A stretch of 64,000 bases of DNA. Source: Pseudoxanthomonas sp. GTDB lineage: Bacteria; Pseudomonadota; Gammaproteobacteria; Xanthomonadales; Xanthomonadaceae. The notes under the pieces were generated by a model that had not been told where the DNA came from, did no database searches, and saw only the letters and a program-made list of their open reading frames with translations. Positions 45,176 through 54,884 of the stretch are shown piece after piece. Every line of letters begins with the position of its first letter. The stretch's first letter is position 1. Where the stretch lies: assembly GCF_002863005.1 (NCBI RefSeq), contig NZ_PKDG01000010.1:1-64000 (forward strand), written 5' to 3'. The translations under genes were made by a program, and so were the position numbers.

Positions 45176-46174
45176 ATGTCCGTCGTCGATTCCCCCCGCT
45201 CCGCCTTGACCCTTCCCGCCATCCAGTCGCTCGCGCAAGCGGACATGGCGGCAGTCGACGCATTGATCAGGGCCCGACTGGCCTCGGACGTGGTGCTGAT
45301 CAACCAGATCGCCGACCACATCATTTCGGCGGGCGGCAAGCGTTTGCGGCCCATGCTGGTGGTCTTGGCCGGACTGGCCTGCGGGCCCAGCACACCGGAT
45401 CACCACCAGCTGGCGGCCATCGTCGAGTTCATCCACACCTCCACCCTGCTGCACGACGACGTGGTGGACGAATCCGACCTGCGTCGTGGCCGCAGCACGG
45501 CGAATGCCCTGTGGGGCAACGCGCCGAGCGTGCTGGTCGGCGATTTCCTGTACTCGCGCAGCTTCCAGCTGATGGTGGAACTGGACCGCATGGACGTGAT
45601 GCGCCTGCTGGCCGACACGACCAACCGGATCGCCGAAGGCGAAGTGCTGCAGCTCCTGCACGTCCACAACCCCGACACCGACGAAGCCGCCTACCTACGC
45701 GTGATCGAGCGCAAGACGGCCGTCCTGTTCGCGGCGGGCACGCAGCTCGGCGCACTGGCGTCCGGCGCCGACGCCGCCACGCAACGCCGCCTCTACGACT
45801 ACGGCATGGCCTTGGGCTATGCGTTCCAGATCGCCGACGACGTGCTCGACTACACCGCCGATGCCGAGGCGCTGGGCAAGAACCTGGGCGACGACCTGGC
45901 AGAGGGCAAGGCGACCCTGCCGCTGATCCATGCCATCCGCCACTCGGATGCCGCCACGGCAGACCGTTTGCGCACGATCGTGCAGGCCGGCGAAGCGGAT
46001 GCGATGCCCGAGGTGCTGGCGGCGATCCGCGCGACCGGCGGCCTGGAATACAGCCGCGAGCGCGCGCACCACTACGCGACGCTGGCCGAGCAGGCGCTCG
46101 ACGACCTGCCGGCCTCCGATGCGCTGGCCGCACTCCGCGGCCTCGCGCGCTACGCGGTCGAACGCGGGCACTGA
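45176..46174 (+). CDS. ispB: octaprenyl diphosphate synthase
   Basis: 332-residue trans-polyprenyl synthase giving the ubiquinone side chain. The first aspartate-rich motif is DDVVDESD (starting Asp94-Asp95) and the second is ADDVLDY; GGKRLRP is also present. Octaprenyl is the usual length for this family's close relatives, but chain length cannot be read with certainty. Single gene, converging with a dienelactone hydrolase. Confidence 0.93.
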   Translation: MSVVDSPRSALTLPAIQSLAQADMAAVDALIRARLASDVVLINQIADHIISAGGKRLRPMLVVLAGLACGPSTPDHHQLAAIVEFIHTSTLLHDDVVDESDLRRGRSTANALWGNAPSVLVGDFLYSRSFQLMVELDRMDVMRLLADTTNRIAEGEVLQLLHVHNPDTDEAAYLRVIERKTAVLFAAGTQLGALASGADAATQRRLYDYGMALGYAFQIADDVLDYTADAEALGKNLGDDLAEGKATLPLIHAIRHSDAATADRLRTIVQAGEADAMPEVLAAIRATGGLEYSRERAHHYATLAEQALDDLPASDALAALRGLARYAVERGH

Positions 46175-46190
46175 GCGCGCCCGCGCCCGC

Positions 46191-46973
46191 TCAGCGGGCG
46201 AATACGTCGTCGAAGAAATCCGCCATCATCCGGTAGGCGCGCTTTGCCGACGGCGCGTGATACACGCAACCTGGCGGATTTTGCGCATCGGATTCGGCGA
46301 AGCAGTGCACCGCACCACCGAAACTGACGAACTGCCAGTCGGCACCTGCCTTGCGCATCTCGTCCTGGAAGGCGGTGATCTCCGCCGCGGACACATAGGT
46401 GTCGTCGCCGCCGTTGAGCACCAGCACCGGTGACTTGACCGGGCCGGCCGCCGGCAGGTCGGTGGCGAGCCCACCGTGCAGGCTGACCACGCCGGACAAC
46501 GCATCGCCCGCGCGGACCAGTTCCAGCACCGTGCTGCCACCGAAGCAATAACCGAATGCGCCGATGCGGGTCGCGTCGACCAGCGTTCCGGGTTGCTGCT
46601 TCAGCACCTCGACCGCCTTCTGCACGCGAGCGCGCAATTTCGGCCGGTCCGCGCGCATCGCGGTGGCCACCGGTCCGGCTTCGGCATCGGTCTTCGGACG
46701 GATACCCTTGCCGTAGACATCGGCCACCAGCACCACGTAATCGTCGCCGGCGACCAGGTGCGCTTTCTCGATCGCGGACGCGTTCACGCCTTTCCAGTTG
46801 GGCACCATCACCAGGCCGGGGCGCGGTTTCTTCACGGCATCGTCGTAGACGAGTACACCGGCGAACGTATCACCGCCGATCTTCCATTCCACCGGCTTGG
46901 CGACGGGTGCTGCCATCAGCGTGGACGACCAGAAAAGCGAGAACAAAGCAGGCAGCAGCAGTCGGCAACGCAT
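46191..46973 (-). CDS. exported dienelactone hydrolase family protein
   Basis: 260 residues with a signal peptide ending near residue 21. The alpha/beta hydrolase fold carries a Cys nucleophile (Cys143 in GAFGYCFGGST), Asp in NGGDDTYV and His in GGAVHCFAE, the Cys-Asp-His triad of this family. The natural substrate is unknown; periplasmic members of the family need not act on dienelactones. Length is slightly above that of the cytoplasmic enzymes because of the leader. Confidence 0.88.
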   Translation of the reverse strand: MRCRLLLPALFSLFWSSTLMAAPVAKPVEWKIGGDTFAGVLVYDDAVKKPRPGLVMVPNWKGVNASAIEKAHLVAGDDYVVLVADVYGKGIRPKTDAEAGPVATAMRADRPKLRARVQKAVEVLKQQPGTLVDATRIGAFGYCFGGSTVLELVRAGDALSGVVSLHGGLATDLPAAGPVKSPVLVLNGGDDTYVSAAEITAFQDEMRKAGADWQFVSFGGAVHCFAESDAQNPPGCVYHAPSAKRAYRMMADFFDDVFAR

Positions 46974-47046
46974 GGCGGGCTCCTCGTGGGGGCAGGCTGA
47001 GTAAGCAGTCTACGCCGCCTCCCCGCGAATGGATTCACGCGATGGC

Positions 47047-48450
47047 TCAGGCGATGCCCAGGCCCGGGATCGCCGTGATCGCGTCCGGATCGAATCCGGC
47101 CAGCTCGGCGAAGTGACGGCCACGCGCGACATAGTCGCGGTACTGACCGAAGCTGGGCGCACCAGGCGACAACAACACCACGCCCTCATCGCCCAACGCC
47201 TCGCGTGCGGCGGCGATCGCCTCCGGCAACGTCTCCACCCCGATCAGCGTGAACCCCGCCTCGCTTGCCACGGGCGCCAGCAAGGCGTGGATGCGCGGGC
47301 CGTTGGCGCCCATCGTGATGATCGTGGCCGGCGCGTCGTGGCGCATGTGCGAAGCGAAATCGGACCAGTCCACCCCACGGTCGTGCCCGCCCACCAGCAG
47401 CGCGATGCGCCGTCCGGCGAAGCACTCCAGCGCGGCGAGCGTGGCATGCGGCGTGGTGCTGATCGAATCGTTGACCCAGGTGATGCCGTCGCGCGTGCCC
47501 ATCGCCTGCAGGCGGTTGGGCAACGGACGGAACGACTGCGCATGCGCCGCCAGCGGCAGCGCATCGATGCCCCGTGCTTCCAGCGCGGTCAGCACGGCGC
47601 ACAGGTTGCTGCGGTTGTGGCGCCCCGGCAGCGGTAGCGGGCGGGTGTCCATGACGAACACGTCGCCGCGATACAGGTCGTCCTCGCGCAGGTGCCAGCC
47701 GTCGGCGTGGTTGAACCAGCGCACCTCGCTGCGCGGCAGGTCCAGCGCAGCCAGGTGCGGATCGGCCGCGTTGAGCACGGCGATGCGGGGATGCGCAGCG
47801 GTGACGAGCTTCAGCTTGTCTTCAATGTAGCGTGCCTCGCTGCCGTGCCAGTCCAGATGCTCGGGAAACAGGTTCAGCACGATCGCCACATCCGGTCGCG
47901 CGCCGCTGTCGGCCACATCGCCGGTCTGGTAGCTGGACAGCTCGATCGCCCAATCTTCCGGCGCCGGCTGCGGATCCAGCACTTCCAGCATCGGCAGGCC
48001 GATATTCCCGGCCAGCACCGTGCGTCTGCCTGCCGCGCGCAGCAGGTGCGCCAGCAGCGAGGTGGTGGTGCTCTTGCCCTTGGTGCCGGTGACGCAGAAC
48101 GTATGCGCGACCACTCCGTCGGTGCCCGCGTGTTCGCCGAACCACAGGCCGGTGCCGCCGATGAAACGCGTACCGGCGTCCGCCGCAGCCACCGCGGCGG
48201 GCGTGTTCGGGCTGATCCCGGGCGACTTGATAACGATCTCAAACGCCGACAAGCGTTCGGCGGTCACTTCGGTTTCCATCGAGAGCAGCGGATCGCCCAG
48301 CGTCGCGGCCTCTGCGGCTTCCTGCGCGTTGCAGAACAGCGTCAGCGGCAGCGAGGGAAGCCGCGCGCGCACCACGTGGTGGGCGGCACGACCTTCGCGC
48401 CCCCAGCCCCACAGTGCGACACGCCGACCCTCAAGCTGCGAAATTCGCAC
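47047..48450 (-). CDS. murD2: UDP-N-acetylmuramoyl-L-alanine--L-glutamate ligase MurD2
   Basis: 467-residue Mur ligase. The ATP loop [10 protein letters not shown] is at 121-130; the central and C-terminal domains ([29 protein letters not shown]) are intact. In Xanthomonas, MurD2 adds L-Glu instead of D-Glu to UDP-MurNAc-L-Ala and MurL then epimerises it. The immediate coupling to a murL gene (20-base overlap) is why I call MurD2 and not MurD. Cytoplasmic peptidoglycan synthesis. Confidence 0.88.
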   Translation of the reverse strand: MRISQLEGRRVALWGWGREGRAAHHVVRARLPSLPLTLFCNAQEAAEAATLGDPLLSMETEVTAERLSAFEIVIKSPGISPNTPAAVAAADAGTRFIGGTGLWFGEHAGTDGVVAHTFCVTGTKGKSTTTSLLAHLLRAAGRRTVLAGNIGLPMLEVLDPQPAPEDWAIELSSYQTGDVADSGARPDVAIVLNLFPEHLDWHGSEARYIEDKLKLVTAAHPRIAVLNAADPHLAALDLPRSEVRWFNHADGWHLREDDLYRGDVFVMDTRPLPLPGRHNRSNLCAVLTALEARGIDALPLAAHAQSFRPLPNRLQAMGTRDGITWVNDSISTTPHATLAALECFAGRRIALLVGGHDRGVDWSDFASHMRHDAPATIITMGANGPRIHALLAPVASEAGFTLIGVETLPEAIAAAREALGDEGVVLLSPGAPSFGQYRDYVARGRHFAELAGFDPDAITAIPGLGIA

Positions 48451-49786
48451 GCAGACGCTCCCACAGCGCAGCGGGGATGCGGTGCTCGCCGCTGATCTCG
48501 AGCAACGGCGCCACGACCAGTTCCGATGCTTCGAGTTGCGGACGGATCTCGCGGTTGAAGCGCGCGACGATCACGTCCTCTCGCCATTCAGGCCGGTCAC
48601 CCAGCGTCGCCATCGCCGCGCGCGATTCCTGGCCTTCGCCGACGCACTCGAACGGCTTGTGGTCCTGGTACTCCAGCAACGCGTCGAAGCCGCCCGTCTG
48701 GTTGGCGTCATCCAGCAGGTTGCGTCCGAAGATGCCGACCAGGCGCGGCTTGGGCATGAACGGCGCCAGCGCGAGGAATACGAAGTGGCACTTCGGGCAC
48801 ACACCGCACCAGCGGTTGGTGGGGCGCTCGCCGAGCAGATGGAAATTGCGGTTGCAGCTGGAGAAATGCGCGTCGTAATGGTCGGTGCGGGCGAACTGCC
48901 GCGCCACCGCGAGCTCCGACAGCGGACGCAGCAGCGAGTAGTACTGCAGGTCGGCGGCCACGTGCGACTGCACGTGCACGCCGAACGCGCTCTCGAACGC
49001 CCAGCCCTTCGACCACTGGTGGTTCACCTCGCCGGTGCCCGGAATCATGCTGCCGTAGCTGGCCGAGCGCTCGTTCGAGAACACCACCTGGTCCACGCCG
49101 TGCAACAGCGCCGCCAGCACCATGATCGCCGAGTTGATCGCGGTGACCGGGATGTGCCCGTTCCACGCGCCCTGGCGGTTGTATTCGAACAGCTCCGGCG
49201 CCAGCGCGCGGCCGATGTTGAGCGTCGGCAGGCCCGTGCGCGCCGCGCAGGCCGCGATCAGCTGCGAACCGCCGATCCAGGTGACGGTCTGCTCGATGCC
49301 GGCACCGCGCAGCGCCTCGATGCTGACCAGCGAGTCCTTACCGCCGCCGATGGCGACCAGTGCGTGCTCGCGCAACCCTGCCGCCGGTGCGGCCGACGGC
49401 GTCTGGGCGCCGACCGGGAAGCGCACGCGACCATGCAGGCTCAAACCGTTCCGGTAGGCGAACTCGCCCAGGCCGTGCACGTACACCTGCTCCATCATCA
49501 CGGCAGTGGCCGCGTCGATCGCGTAGCCGTCGATGCGGATCTCGTTCGGAACGGCCGCCTTGTAATAGCTAACGCCGGTGATCAGGTGCAGCAGGCGCAA
49601 GGCCCGTTCGACCGCCTGCGCACGCGTGGCGTCCAGCGCGAACGGCGCGCCCGGTACGGTCACCGTCTCGGTCAGCTCCGGACCGTCGTCGAAGGCGTAC
49701 ACCAACCGCGCGACACCGGCCTCCGCATCGAAGGAACAACGGACGAAACGGAAAGTGCGGATGCTGGATTTGTCGAAAGTCGTCAT
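48431..49786 (-). CDS. murL: UDP-MurNAc-L-alanyl-L-glutamate epimerase MurL
   Basis: 451 residues from ATG 49786, which overlaps the upstream stop (ATGA). A PP-loop-like ATP site [10 protein letters not shown] lies at 146-155, [13 protein letters not shown] in the middle, and a Cys cluster [12 protein letters not shown] in the last third. This pattern and the murD2 neighbour match the Xanthomonas glycopeptidyl-glutamate epimerase, which converts L-Glu to D-Glu on the nucleotide precursor and removes the need for a free D-Glu supply (MurI). Assigned from remembered family features and context. Confidence 0.85.
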   Translation of the reverse strand: MTTFDKSSIRTFRFVRCSFDAEAGVARLVYAFDDGPELTETVTVPGAPFALDATRAQAVERALRLLHLITGVSYYKAAVPNEIRIDGYAIDAATAVMMEQVYVHGLGEFAYRNGLSLHGRVRFPVGAQTPSAAPAAGLREHALVAIGGGKDSLVSIEALRGAGIEQTVTWIGGSQLIAACAARTGLPTLNIGRALAPELFEYNRQGAWNGHIPVTAINSAIMVLAALLHGVDQVVFSNERSASYGSMIPGTGEVNHQWSKGWAFESAFGVHVQSHVAADLQYYSLLRPLSELAVARQFARTDHYDAHFSSCNRNFHLLGERPTNRWCGVCPKCHFVFLALAPFMPKPRLVGIFGRNLLDDANQTGGFDALLEYQDHKPFECVGEGQESRAAMATLGDRPEWREDVIVARFNREIRPQLEASELVVAPLLEISGEHRIPAALWERLRANFAA

Positions 49787-50277
49787 GCGTGATCCGGGGA
49801 AAGTGCGGCCCGTCGGCGCAGGTAGCGGCGGCAGGCGAAATATTCGATGGCGAACAACGGCGCAGCGCCGAACACAGTCGCGAGCAGCGAGCCGTAGAAG
49901 ACGAGGACCGGCAGCCAGGCCAGCGCCTCGTCCGATCCGCCTGGGTGGCTGGCGGCCAACGAGTCGATCGCGATCGCGGTGACCGCCCAGGCGGACAGCG
50001 ACAGCGGAAACAGCAGCAGCACCACCAGCAGCAGGCGCAAGGTCATGCCGCCCGCCTTCCAGCGTTGGCCCGCGCGCTGCGCACGCGCCTGCCATCGCGT
50101 GACGAACCAGGCGCCCAGCCCGACCGCCAGGAGTGCAGCGGGCGCAAACCGCAACGCTGCCGTGAACTCGGCGACGCCCGGCATGCGGCGATCCGCATCC
50201 ATCAGCACCACCACCGCGATGCTCAACAACGCGGCGGTCAGCAGGCTGGACAGGACGAACTCAGTGCGCGGCGACAT
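49783..50277 (-). CDS. membrane protein of unknown function between lysAC and murL
   Basis: 164 residues; family not recognised. Four hydrophobic segments are apparent (about 5-26, 40-58, 75-102 and 120-145), with basic stretches between them and at the C terminus (CRRYLRRR). ATG 50277 lies inside the end of lysAC and has GGGGTG upstream; ATG 50292 is an alternative. Its stop overlaps the murL start. Locked between two cell-wall precursor genes, it may work with them. Confidence 0.7.
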   Translation of the reverse strand: MSPRTEFVLSSLLTAALLSIAVVVLMDADRRMPGVAEFTAALRFAPAALLAVGLGAWFVTRWQARAQRAGQRWKAGGMTLRLLLVVLLLFPLSLSAWAVTAIAIDSLAASHPGGSDEALAWLPVLVFYGSLLATVFGAAPLFAIEYFACRRYLRRRAALSPDHA

Positions 50278-52891
50278 CGCCAAACACCCCATCGATCACA
50301 TCCTCCGCCGGCAAGCCGCGCAGGTTGTAATGGCTGGCCATCACGAACCCATACGCGCCGGCGTCGGAGAACAGCAGCACGTCGCCTTCCGCGGTCGCAG
50401 ACGCGAGCTTGCGGCGCTTGCCGAAGATGTCGCTCGATTCGCAGATCGGGCCGACCACGTCGAACGGCTCCTGTTCGGCATCGTCGAGACGCGACAGGTT
50501 GGTCACGTCGTGCCAGGCGTCGTACAGCGCCGGGCGGATCAGCGTATGCATTCCCGCGTCGCTGCCCACTCGGCGGATGCCGAGCTTTTCCACGACCTGC
50601 GTGACGTGGGCCAGCAGGACGCCCGACTCAGCGACCAGGTAGCGGCCCGGCTCGATGACGAGCTGGTACGCCGGGTACGCAGCCTTGATCGCGGCCAGGC
50701 CCTCGCCCCACGCCGCCAGGTCGAACGGCTCGTCGCCTTCGGCGTAGGGAATCGGCAGGCCACCGCCGATGTCGATCGTCTCGATGGTGCCGATCTGGTC
50801 GGCCAGTCCGCCGAGCTCATCGGCGATCTGGTTCCAGTGCTGCGCGCTTTCCACACCGCTGCCCAGGTGCGCATGCAGGCCGACGACGCGCACGTCGATC
50901 GCGCGGGCCGCTGCGAGGAAGGCCTCCAGCTTGGCCAGCGGCAGGCCGAACTTGGAGGTCTTGCCGCCGGTCTTCACCTTGTCGTGATGGCCGTCGCCGC
51001 GCCCCAGGTCGACGCGCAGCCACAGGCGGCGACCACGGAAGATCTCGGGCCATTGCTGCAGCGCCTCGACATTGTCGAGGGTGACGTTGATGCCCCGCTC
51101 CAGCGCGAATGCGTACTCCTCGCGCGGCGCGAAGCTCGGCGTGAACAGCACGCGCTCCATCGGCAGCGCAGGCGCGATCTCGAACACGCGCTCCAGTTCG
51201 CCGCGCGACACGCACTCCAGGCCGAATCCTTCTTCCACCAGCGCCCGCAGGATGGCGGGATGCGAATTGGCCTTGATCGCGAAGAAACGATGATCGACGG
51301 CCGTGATCGCGGCCAGCGCGCGGGCACGTGCGCGGACGATGTCCAGGTTGTAGGCGTAGCGCGGCGTGCCGGCCTGCGCCAGCGACAGCAGCCGTTCGCG
51401 GGCGGCAGGCGCACTCCACCAGCGCACGCCGCGATGGCGGACCGCGCCGTTGATCTCCCGCCAGCTGGGGCCGAACACGCTGGCCTCCTCGACGGGCATG
51501 GCGCCGCTGTCGATCAACGCCTCGTGCAGCAGCGGCAGCATGCCGTCGGCATCGGCCTCGTCGATCACGAAGGTCAGATTGAGGTCGTTCGAAGACTGCG
51601 AGATCAGGTGCACGCGCTCGCGACCGAACATCGCCCACACATCGGACAGCTTGTGCAGCAGCGACCGCATGCCGCGCCCCACCAGGGTGATGGCCGTGCA
51701 CGGTGCGATCACCTTCACCCGGCAGATCTCCGCCAGGTCGGCCGACAGCGCGGCCAGCACGTCGGTGTTCACCAGGTTTTCGCTGGGGTCCAGCGACACG
51801 GTGACGTTGGTCTCCGACGAACCGATCAGGTCCACCGAAAGACCATGCTTCTTGAAGCGCGCGAACACGTCGGCCAGGAAGCCGACCTGCTGCCACATGC
51901 CGATGCCTTCCATCGAGACCAGCACGATGCCGTTGCGGCGGCTGATCGCCTTCACGCCCGGCACGGTCAGGGCGTTGCCGTCGATGGTGGTACCCGGCAA
52001 CTCCGGCCGCTCGGTATCGAGGATGGCCATTGCCACACCGGCATCGCGGCATGGCTTGATCGAGCGCGGATGCAGCACCTTCGCGCCGGTGGTCGCGATT
52101 TCCTGCGCTTCGTAGTAATCCAGTCGCGTCAGCAGGCGCGCATCGGGCACTTCGCGCGGATTCGCGCTGAACATGCCGGGCACGTCGGTCCAGATTTCCA
52201 CGCGCTGCGCACCGAGCAGCGCACCGAAATACGCGGCGGACGTATCCGAGCCGCCGCGGCCGAGGATGGCCGTGCCGCCATCCGCATGCCGCGAGATGAA
52301 GCCCTGCGTCAGCAGCATCGTCGTCGGTTGGCCCGCGAACGCGTGGCGCCAGTCCTGGTCCGGCGCGGTGTTGCACGACACCGACAGCCGCTGCGCCCAC
52401 GGGCTCTGGTTCGGCAGGAAGTTCGCCTGCAGCCAGTGCCGCGCATCGACCCAGCCGAAATCCAGTCCCTGCGCGCGCAGGTAGGCCACGCCGAGCGTGG
52501 ACGAGAGCAGTTCGCCCTGCCCCAGCACCTCGGCCTGCCAGTCGAGCGCGCGGCTCGCGGCGCGCGGATCGGTCAGCAGGTTGCGTAGCGCCGCCAGGCG
52601 GTCGCCGAGCACGGCATCGGCGTCCAGCTCGAGTTCCGAGAGGAATTCGCGGTGGCGCTGTTCCAGTTTCGCCACGCGTTCCGCGCTGTCGCTCGCGCCG
52701 TCGGCGATGGCGGTCAGCTCGTTGGTGACCCCGGACAACGCCGACACCACCACCAGTACGCGCGCGCCCTGTTCGTCCGCCCGCTGTTTCGCCAGTTTGC
52801 CGATCGTGTCCCAGCGATGGCGACGCGACACCGAGGTGCCGCCGAACTTGAGGACGATCCAACGATCAGACGCAGGCGTGGCAGAAGGCAT
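50261..52891 (-). CDS. lysAC: bifunctional aspartate kinase/diaminopimelate decarboxylase
   Basis: 876 residues. The N-terminal aspartate kinase (KFGGTSVS at 15-22, GRGGSDTSAAYFGALLGA) with ACT-type regulatory repeats (about 310-460) is fused to a PLP-dependent decarboxylase (FAIKANSHPAILRAL with the PLP Lys; CESSDIFGKRR; GAYGFVMASHYN). It catalyses the first step of the aspartate family and the last step to lysine. The fusion is a known feature of Xanthomonadaceae. The start at 52891 precedes the conserved kinase start by a normal distance; the gene is divergent from the PhzF pair. Confidence 0.94.
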   Translation of the reverse strand: MPSATPASDRWIVLKFGGTSVSRRHRWDTIGKLAKQRADEQGARVLVVVSALSGVTNELTAIADGASDSAERVAKLEQRHREFLSELELDADAVLGDRLAALRNLLTDPRAASRALDWQAEVLGQGELLSSTLGVAYLRAQGLDFGWVDARHWLQANFLPNQSPWAQRLSVSCNTAPDQDWRHAFAGQPTTMLLTQGFISRHADGGTAILGRGGSDTSAAYFGALLGAQRVEIWTDVPGMFSANPREVPDARLLTRLDYYEAQEIATTGAKVLHPRSIKPCRDAGVAMAILDTERPELPGTTIDGNALTVPGVKAISRRNGIVLVSMEGIGMWQQVGFLADVFARFKKHGLSVDLIGSSETNVTVSLDPSENLVNTDVLAALSADLAEICRVKVIAPCTAITLVGRGMRSLLHKLSDVWAMFGRERVHLISQSSNDLNLTFVIDEADADGMLPLLHEALIDSGAMPVEEASVFGPSWREINGAVRHRGVRWWSAPAARERLLSLAQAGTPRYAYNLDIVRARARALAAITAVDHRFFAIKANSHPAILRALVEEGFGLECVSRGELERVFEIAPALPMERVLFTPSFAPREEYAFALERGINVTLDNVEALQQWPEIFRGRRLWLRVDLGRGDGHHDKVKTGGKTSKFGLPLAKLEAFLAAARAIDVRVVGLHAHLGSGVESAQHWNQIADELGGLADQIGTIETIDIGGGLPIPYAEGDEPFDLAAWGEGLAAIKAAYPAYQLVIEPGRYLVAESGVLLAHVTQVVEKLGIRRVGSDAGMHTLIRPALYDAWHDVTNLSRLDDAEQEPFDVVGPICESSDIFGKRRKLASATAEGDVLLFSDAGAYGFVMASHYNLRGLPAEDVIDGVFGDVAAH

Positions 52892-52978
52892 GGATAGAAT
52901 GACGGGGAATGCCCGAACCCTTCGGGCGTGAACCGTCGATTCTAGCCCAAGCTCCCGCGCGCGACCGGACCGTACCGC

Positions 52979-53857
52979 ATGCAACGAACCTCACACCGCT
53001 ATCTGCAGGTCGATGTCTTCGCCGACCGCCCCGGCGCTGGCAATCCGCTGGGCGTCGTACTGGACGCCGGTGGATGGGACACGGCGCGAATGCAGGCGTT
53101 CGCCGCCTGGACCAACCTGTCGGAGACGATCTTCTTCCTGCCCCCGACCACACCCGACGCCAGCTACCGCATCCGCATCTTCACCCCGCGCCAGGAGCTG
53201 CCGTTCGCCGGCCATCCCAGCGTGGGCGCGGCATGGGCCGCGCTGCACGCCGGCCTGGTGCCCGGCTCCGCGACGCTGGTGCAGGAATGCGCGGCGGGCC
53301 TGCTTCCCGTGCGGGTGGAGGGCGACGGCCTGCAACGCGCGATCTGCCTGCGTGCGCCGTGGGCGCACCCGATGGATGTCGCTGCCGCCCTGCCCGAGCG
53401 CGACGCCGTGCTCGCTCGCTTGCCTGCGGCGGGCCTGCCCGCCGCGCTCTGGAACAACGGCCCCGCCTGGTGGCTGGTGGAACTGCGCGACGCGGCCGCC
53501 GTGCGCGCCCTGCAGCCGGACCTGCCGGCGATCGCCGCGCTGACCCAGGCAACGGGTGCGGTCGGGCTGGCCGTCTTCGGCCGCGCCGGCGTGCACGACG
53601 ACCACGACTTGGCGGTACGCGCGTTCTGCCCCGCCGACAACATCCCGGAAGACCCGGTCACCGGCAGCGTCAATGCCTGCATCGCGGCCGCGCTGAGTGC
53701 CGCGGGCACGTTGCCCGGCACTGCAGGCCGCTATCTGGCCAGCCAGGGCCGCGAGCTCGGTCGCGATGGCCGCGTCCACCTGGCGGTGGACGACGAAGGC
53801 GAGGTCTGGATCGGCGGTCAGGTGCAGCCGGTCATCGAAGGCCAGGTGACTTGGTAA
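52979..53857 (+). CDS. PhzF-family isomerase, first of a tandem pair
   Basis: 292 residues with two similar alpha/beta halves. The N-terminal motif QVDVFADRPGAGNPLGVV, catalytic Glu49 in NLSETIFF, FAGHPSVGAA and EDPVTGSVNA are all present, the last being the typical second-half motif. PhzF proteins act as isomerases or epimerases; the substrate of this one is unknown. It is divergent from lysAC (87-base gap) and 30 bases upstream of its paralogue. Confidence 0.9.
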   Translation: MQRTSHRYLQVDVFADRPGAGNPLGVVLDAGGWDTARMQAFAAWTNLSETIFFLPPTTPDASYRIRIFTPRQELPFAGHPSVGAAWAALHAGLVPGSATLVQECAAGLLPVRVEGDGLQRAICLRAPWAHPMDVAAALPERDAVLARLPAAGLPAALWNNGPAWWLVELRDAAAVRALQPDLPAIAALTQATGAVGLAVFGRAGVHDDHDLAVRAFCPADNIPEDPVTGSVNACIAAALSAAGTLPGTAGRYLASQGRELGRDGRVHLAVDDEGEVWIGGQVQPVIEGQVTW

Positions 53858-53887
53858 GCTGCGCCGCCCCCACGCGACAACGCCCCC

Positions 53888-54766
53888 ATGACTCTCCGCC
53901 GCTACGTCCAACTGGACGTGTTCGCCGACCGCCCCGGCGCGGGCAATCCGCTGGCCGTCGTCCTCGACGCCGCCGGCCTCGACGATGCCGCCATGCAGGC
54001 CATCGCCCGCTGGACGCGCCTGCCCGAAACGACGTTCGTGTTCGCGCCCACCCGACCGGGCGCGAGTTACGCCGTGCGCATGTTCAGTCCACGCCGCGAA
54101 GTGCCGTTCGCCGGCCATCCCAGCGTGGGCACCGCGCACGTGGTGCTGGAGGCGGGCCTGGCCATGCCGGTTGACGGCCTGCTGATGCAGGAAGGCGTCG
54201 TGGGCGTGTTGCCGTTGCGTGTCGATGGCGATGGTGCGGACCGCACGATCGCCGTGCGCACGCCACGCGCGACGGTGGTGAAGGAAGGCGATCCCTCGGG
54301 CGACCGCCTGCTGGGCGCCGCCCTGGAAGGCCTGGCGCCGGGCGTGCTGCCCCCCGCTCTCGTCGACGGCGGCCGCCGTTGGTGGGTCGCCGAGGTGCGC
54401 GACGAAGCCACGCTCCGCGCTGCCTCGCCGGACTGGGATGCGATCAGTGCATTGGCGCGCGCTACCGAGAGCATGGGTGTCTGCGCCTATGCGCGGACGC
54501 CGGGCCGCGACTACGACCTGGCCGTGCGCGCTTTCGTCGGCGCGCCCGCCGCCTTCGAGGACGCGGCTTCAGGTGCGGCCAACGCGACGCTGGCCGCCTG
54601 GCTGGCGTCGCGCAACGCGTTGCCCGGCCGCGACGGACGCTACGTCGTCAGCCAGGGCCGCGAAGTCGGTTACGACGCGCGCCTGCAATTGCGCGTGGAC
54701 CCCGCCGGCGATGTCTGGTCTGGCGGCCATGTACGCACCATCGTGACCGGCCAGATCGACTGGTAA
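53888..54766 (+). CDS. PhzF-family isomerase, second of a tandem pair
   Basis: 292 residues, the same length as its neighbour and clearly paralogous: QLDVFADRPGAGNPLAVV, Glu47 in RLPETTFV and FAGHPSVGTA match. The second-half motif, however, is FEDAASGAANATLAAWL where the neighbour has EDPVTGSVNACIAAAL. That change at a loop lining the active site suggests a different substrate. Together the two genes look like a duplication followed by divergence. Confidence 0.9.
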   Translation: MTLRRYVQLDVFADRPGAGNPLAVVLDAAGLDDAAMQAIARWTRLPETTFVFAPTRPGASYAVRMFSPRREVPFAGHPSVGTAHVVLEAGLAMPVDGLLMQEGVVGVLPLRVDGDGADRTIAVRTPRATVVKEGDPSGDRLLGAALEGLAPGVLPPALVDGGRRWWVAEVRDEATLRAASPDWDAISALARATESMGVCAYARTPGRDYDLAVRAFVGAPAAFEDAASGAANATLAAWLASRNALPGRDGRYVVSQGREVGYDARLQLRVDPAGDVWSGGHVRTIVTGQIDW

Positions 54767-54779
54767 CGATGGCGGCTTC

Positions 54780-54874
54780 TTGTGGGAGCGACGTCAGTCG
54801 CGAAAGCGCAGTCCTTGAATGCGCCAGAGGCGACCGGTAGCGGCGAGCCGTCGCGACTCACGTCGCTCCCACAA
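54780..54874. repeat. REP-type inverted pair, copy 3
   Basis: Left arm 54780-54803 (TTGTGGGAGCGACGTCAGTC then GCGA) and right arm 54851-54874 are inverted copies with one to two mismatches around a 47-base spacer. It lies between the converging PhzF and amidohydrolase genes and may serve as a shared transcript end. Confidence 0.85.
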
Positions 54875-54884
54875 AGGCAAGAGC

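Noticed and set aside
46191..46973. Dienelactone hydrolase gene as part of an aromatic degradation pathway
   Set aside because: No catechol or chlorocatechol pathway genes are nearby and the protein is exported, so a catabolic role in that pathway is not supported.
27850..54874. The GGAGCGACGT palindromes as a CRISPR array
   Set aside because: Copies are kilobases apart, arranged as inverted pairs with unequal spacers, and there are no cas genes; REP-type elements explain them.
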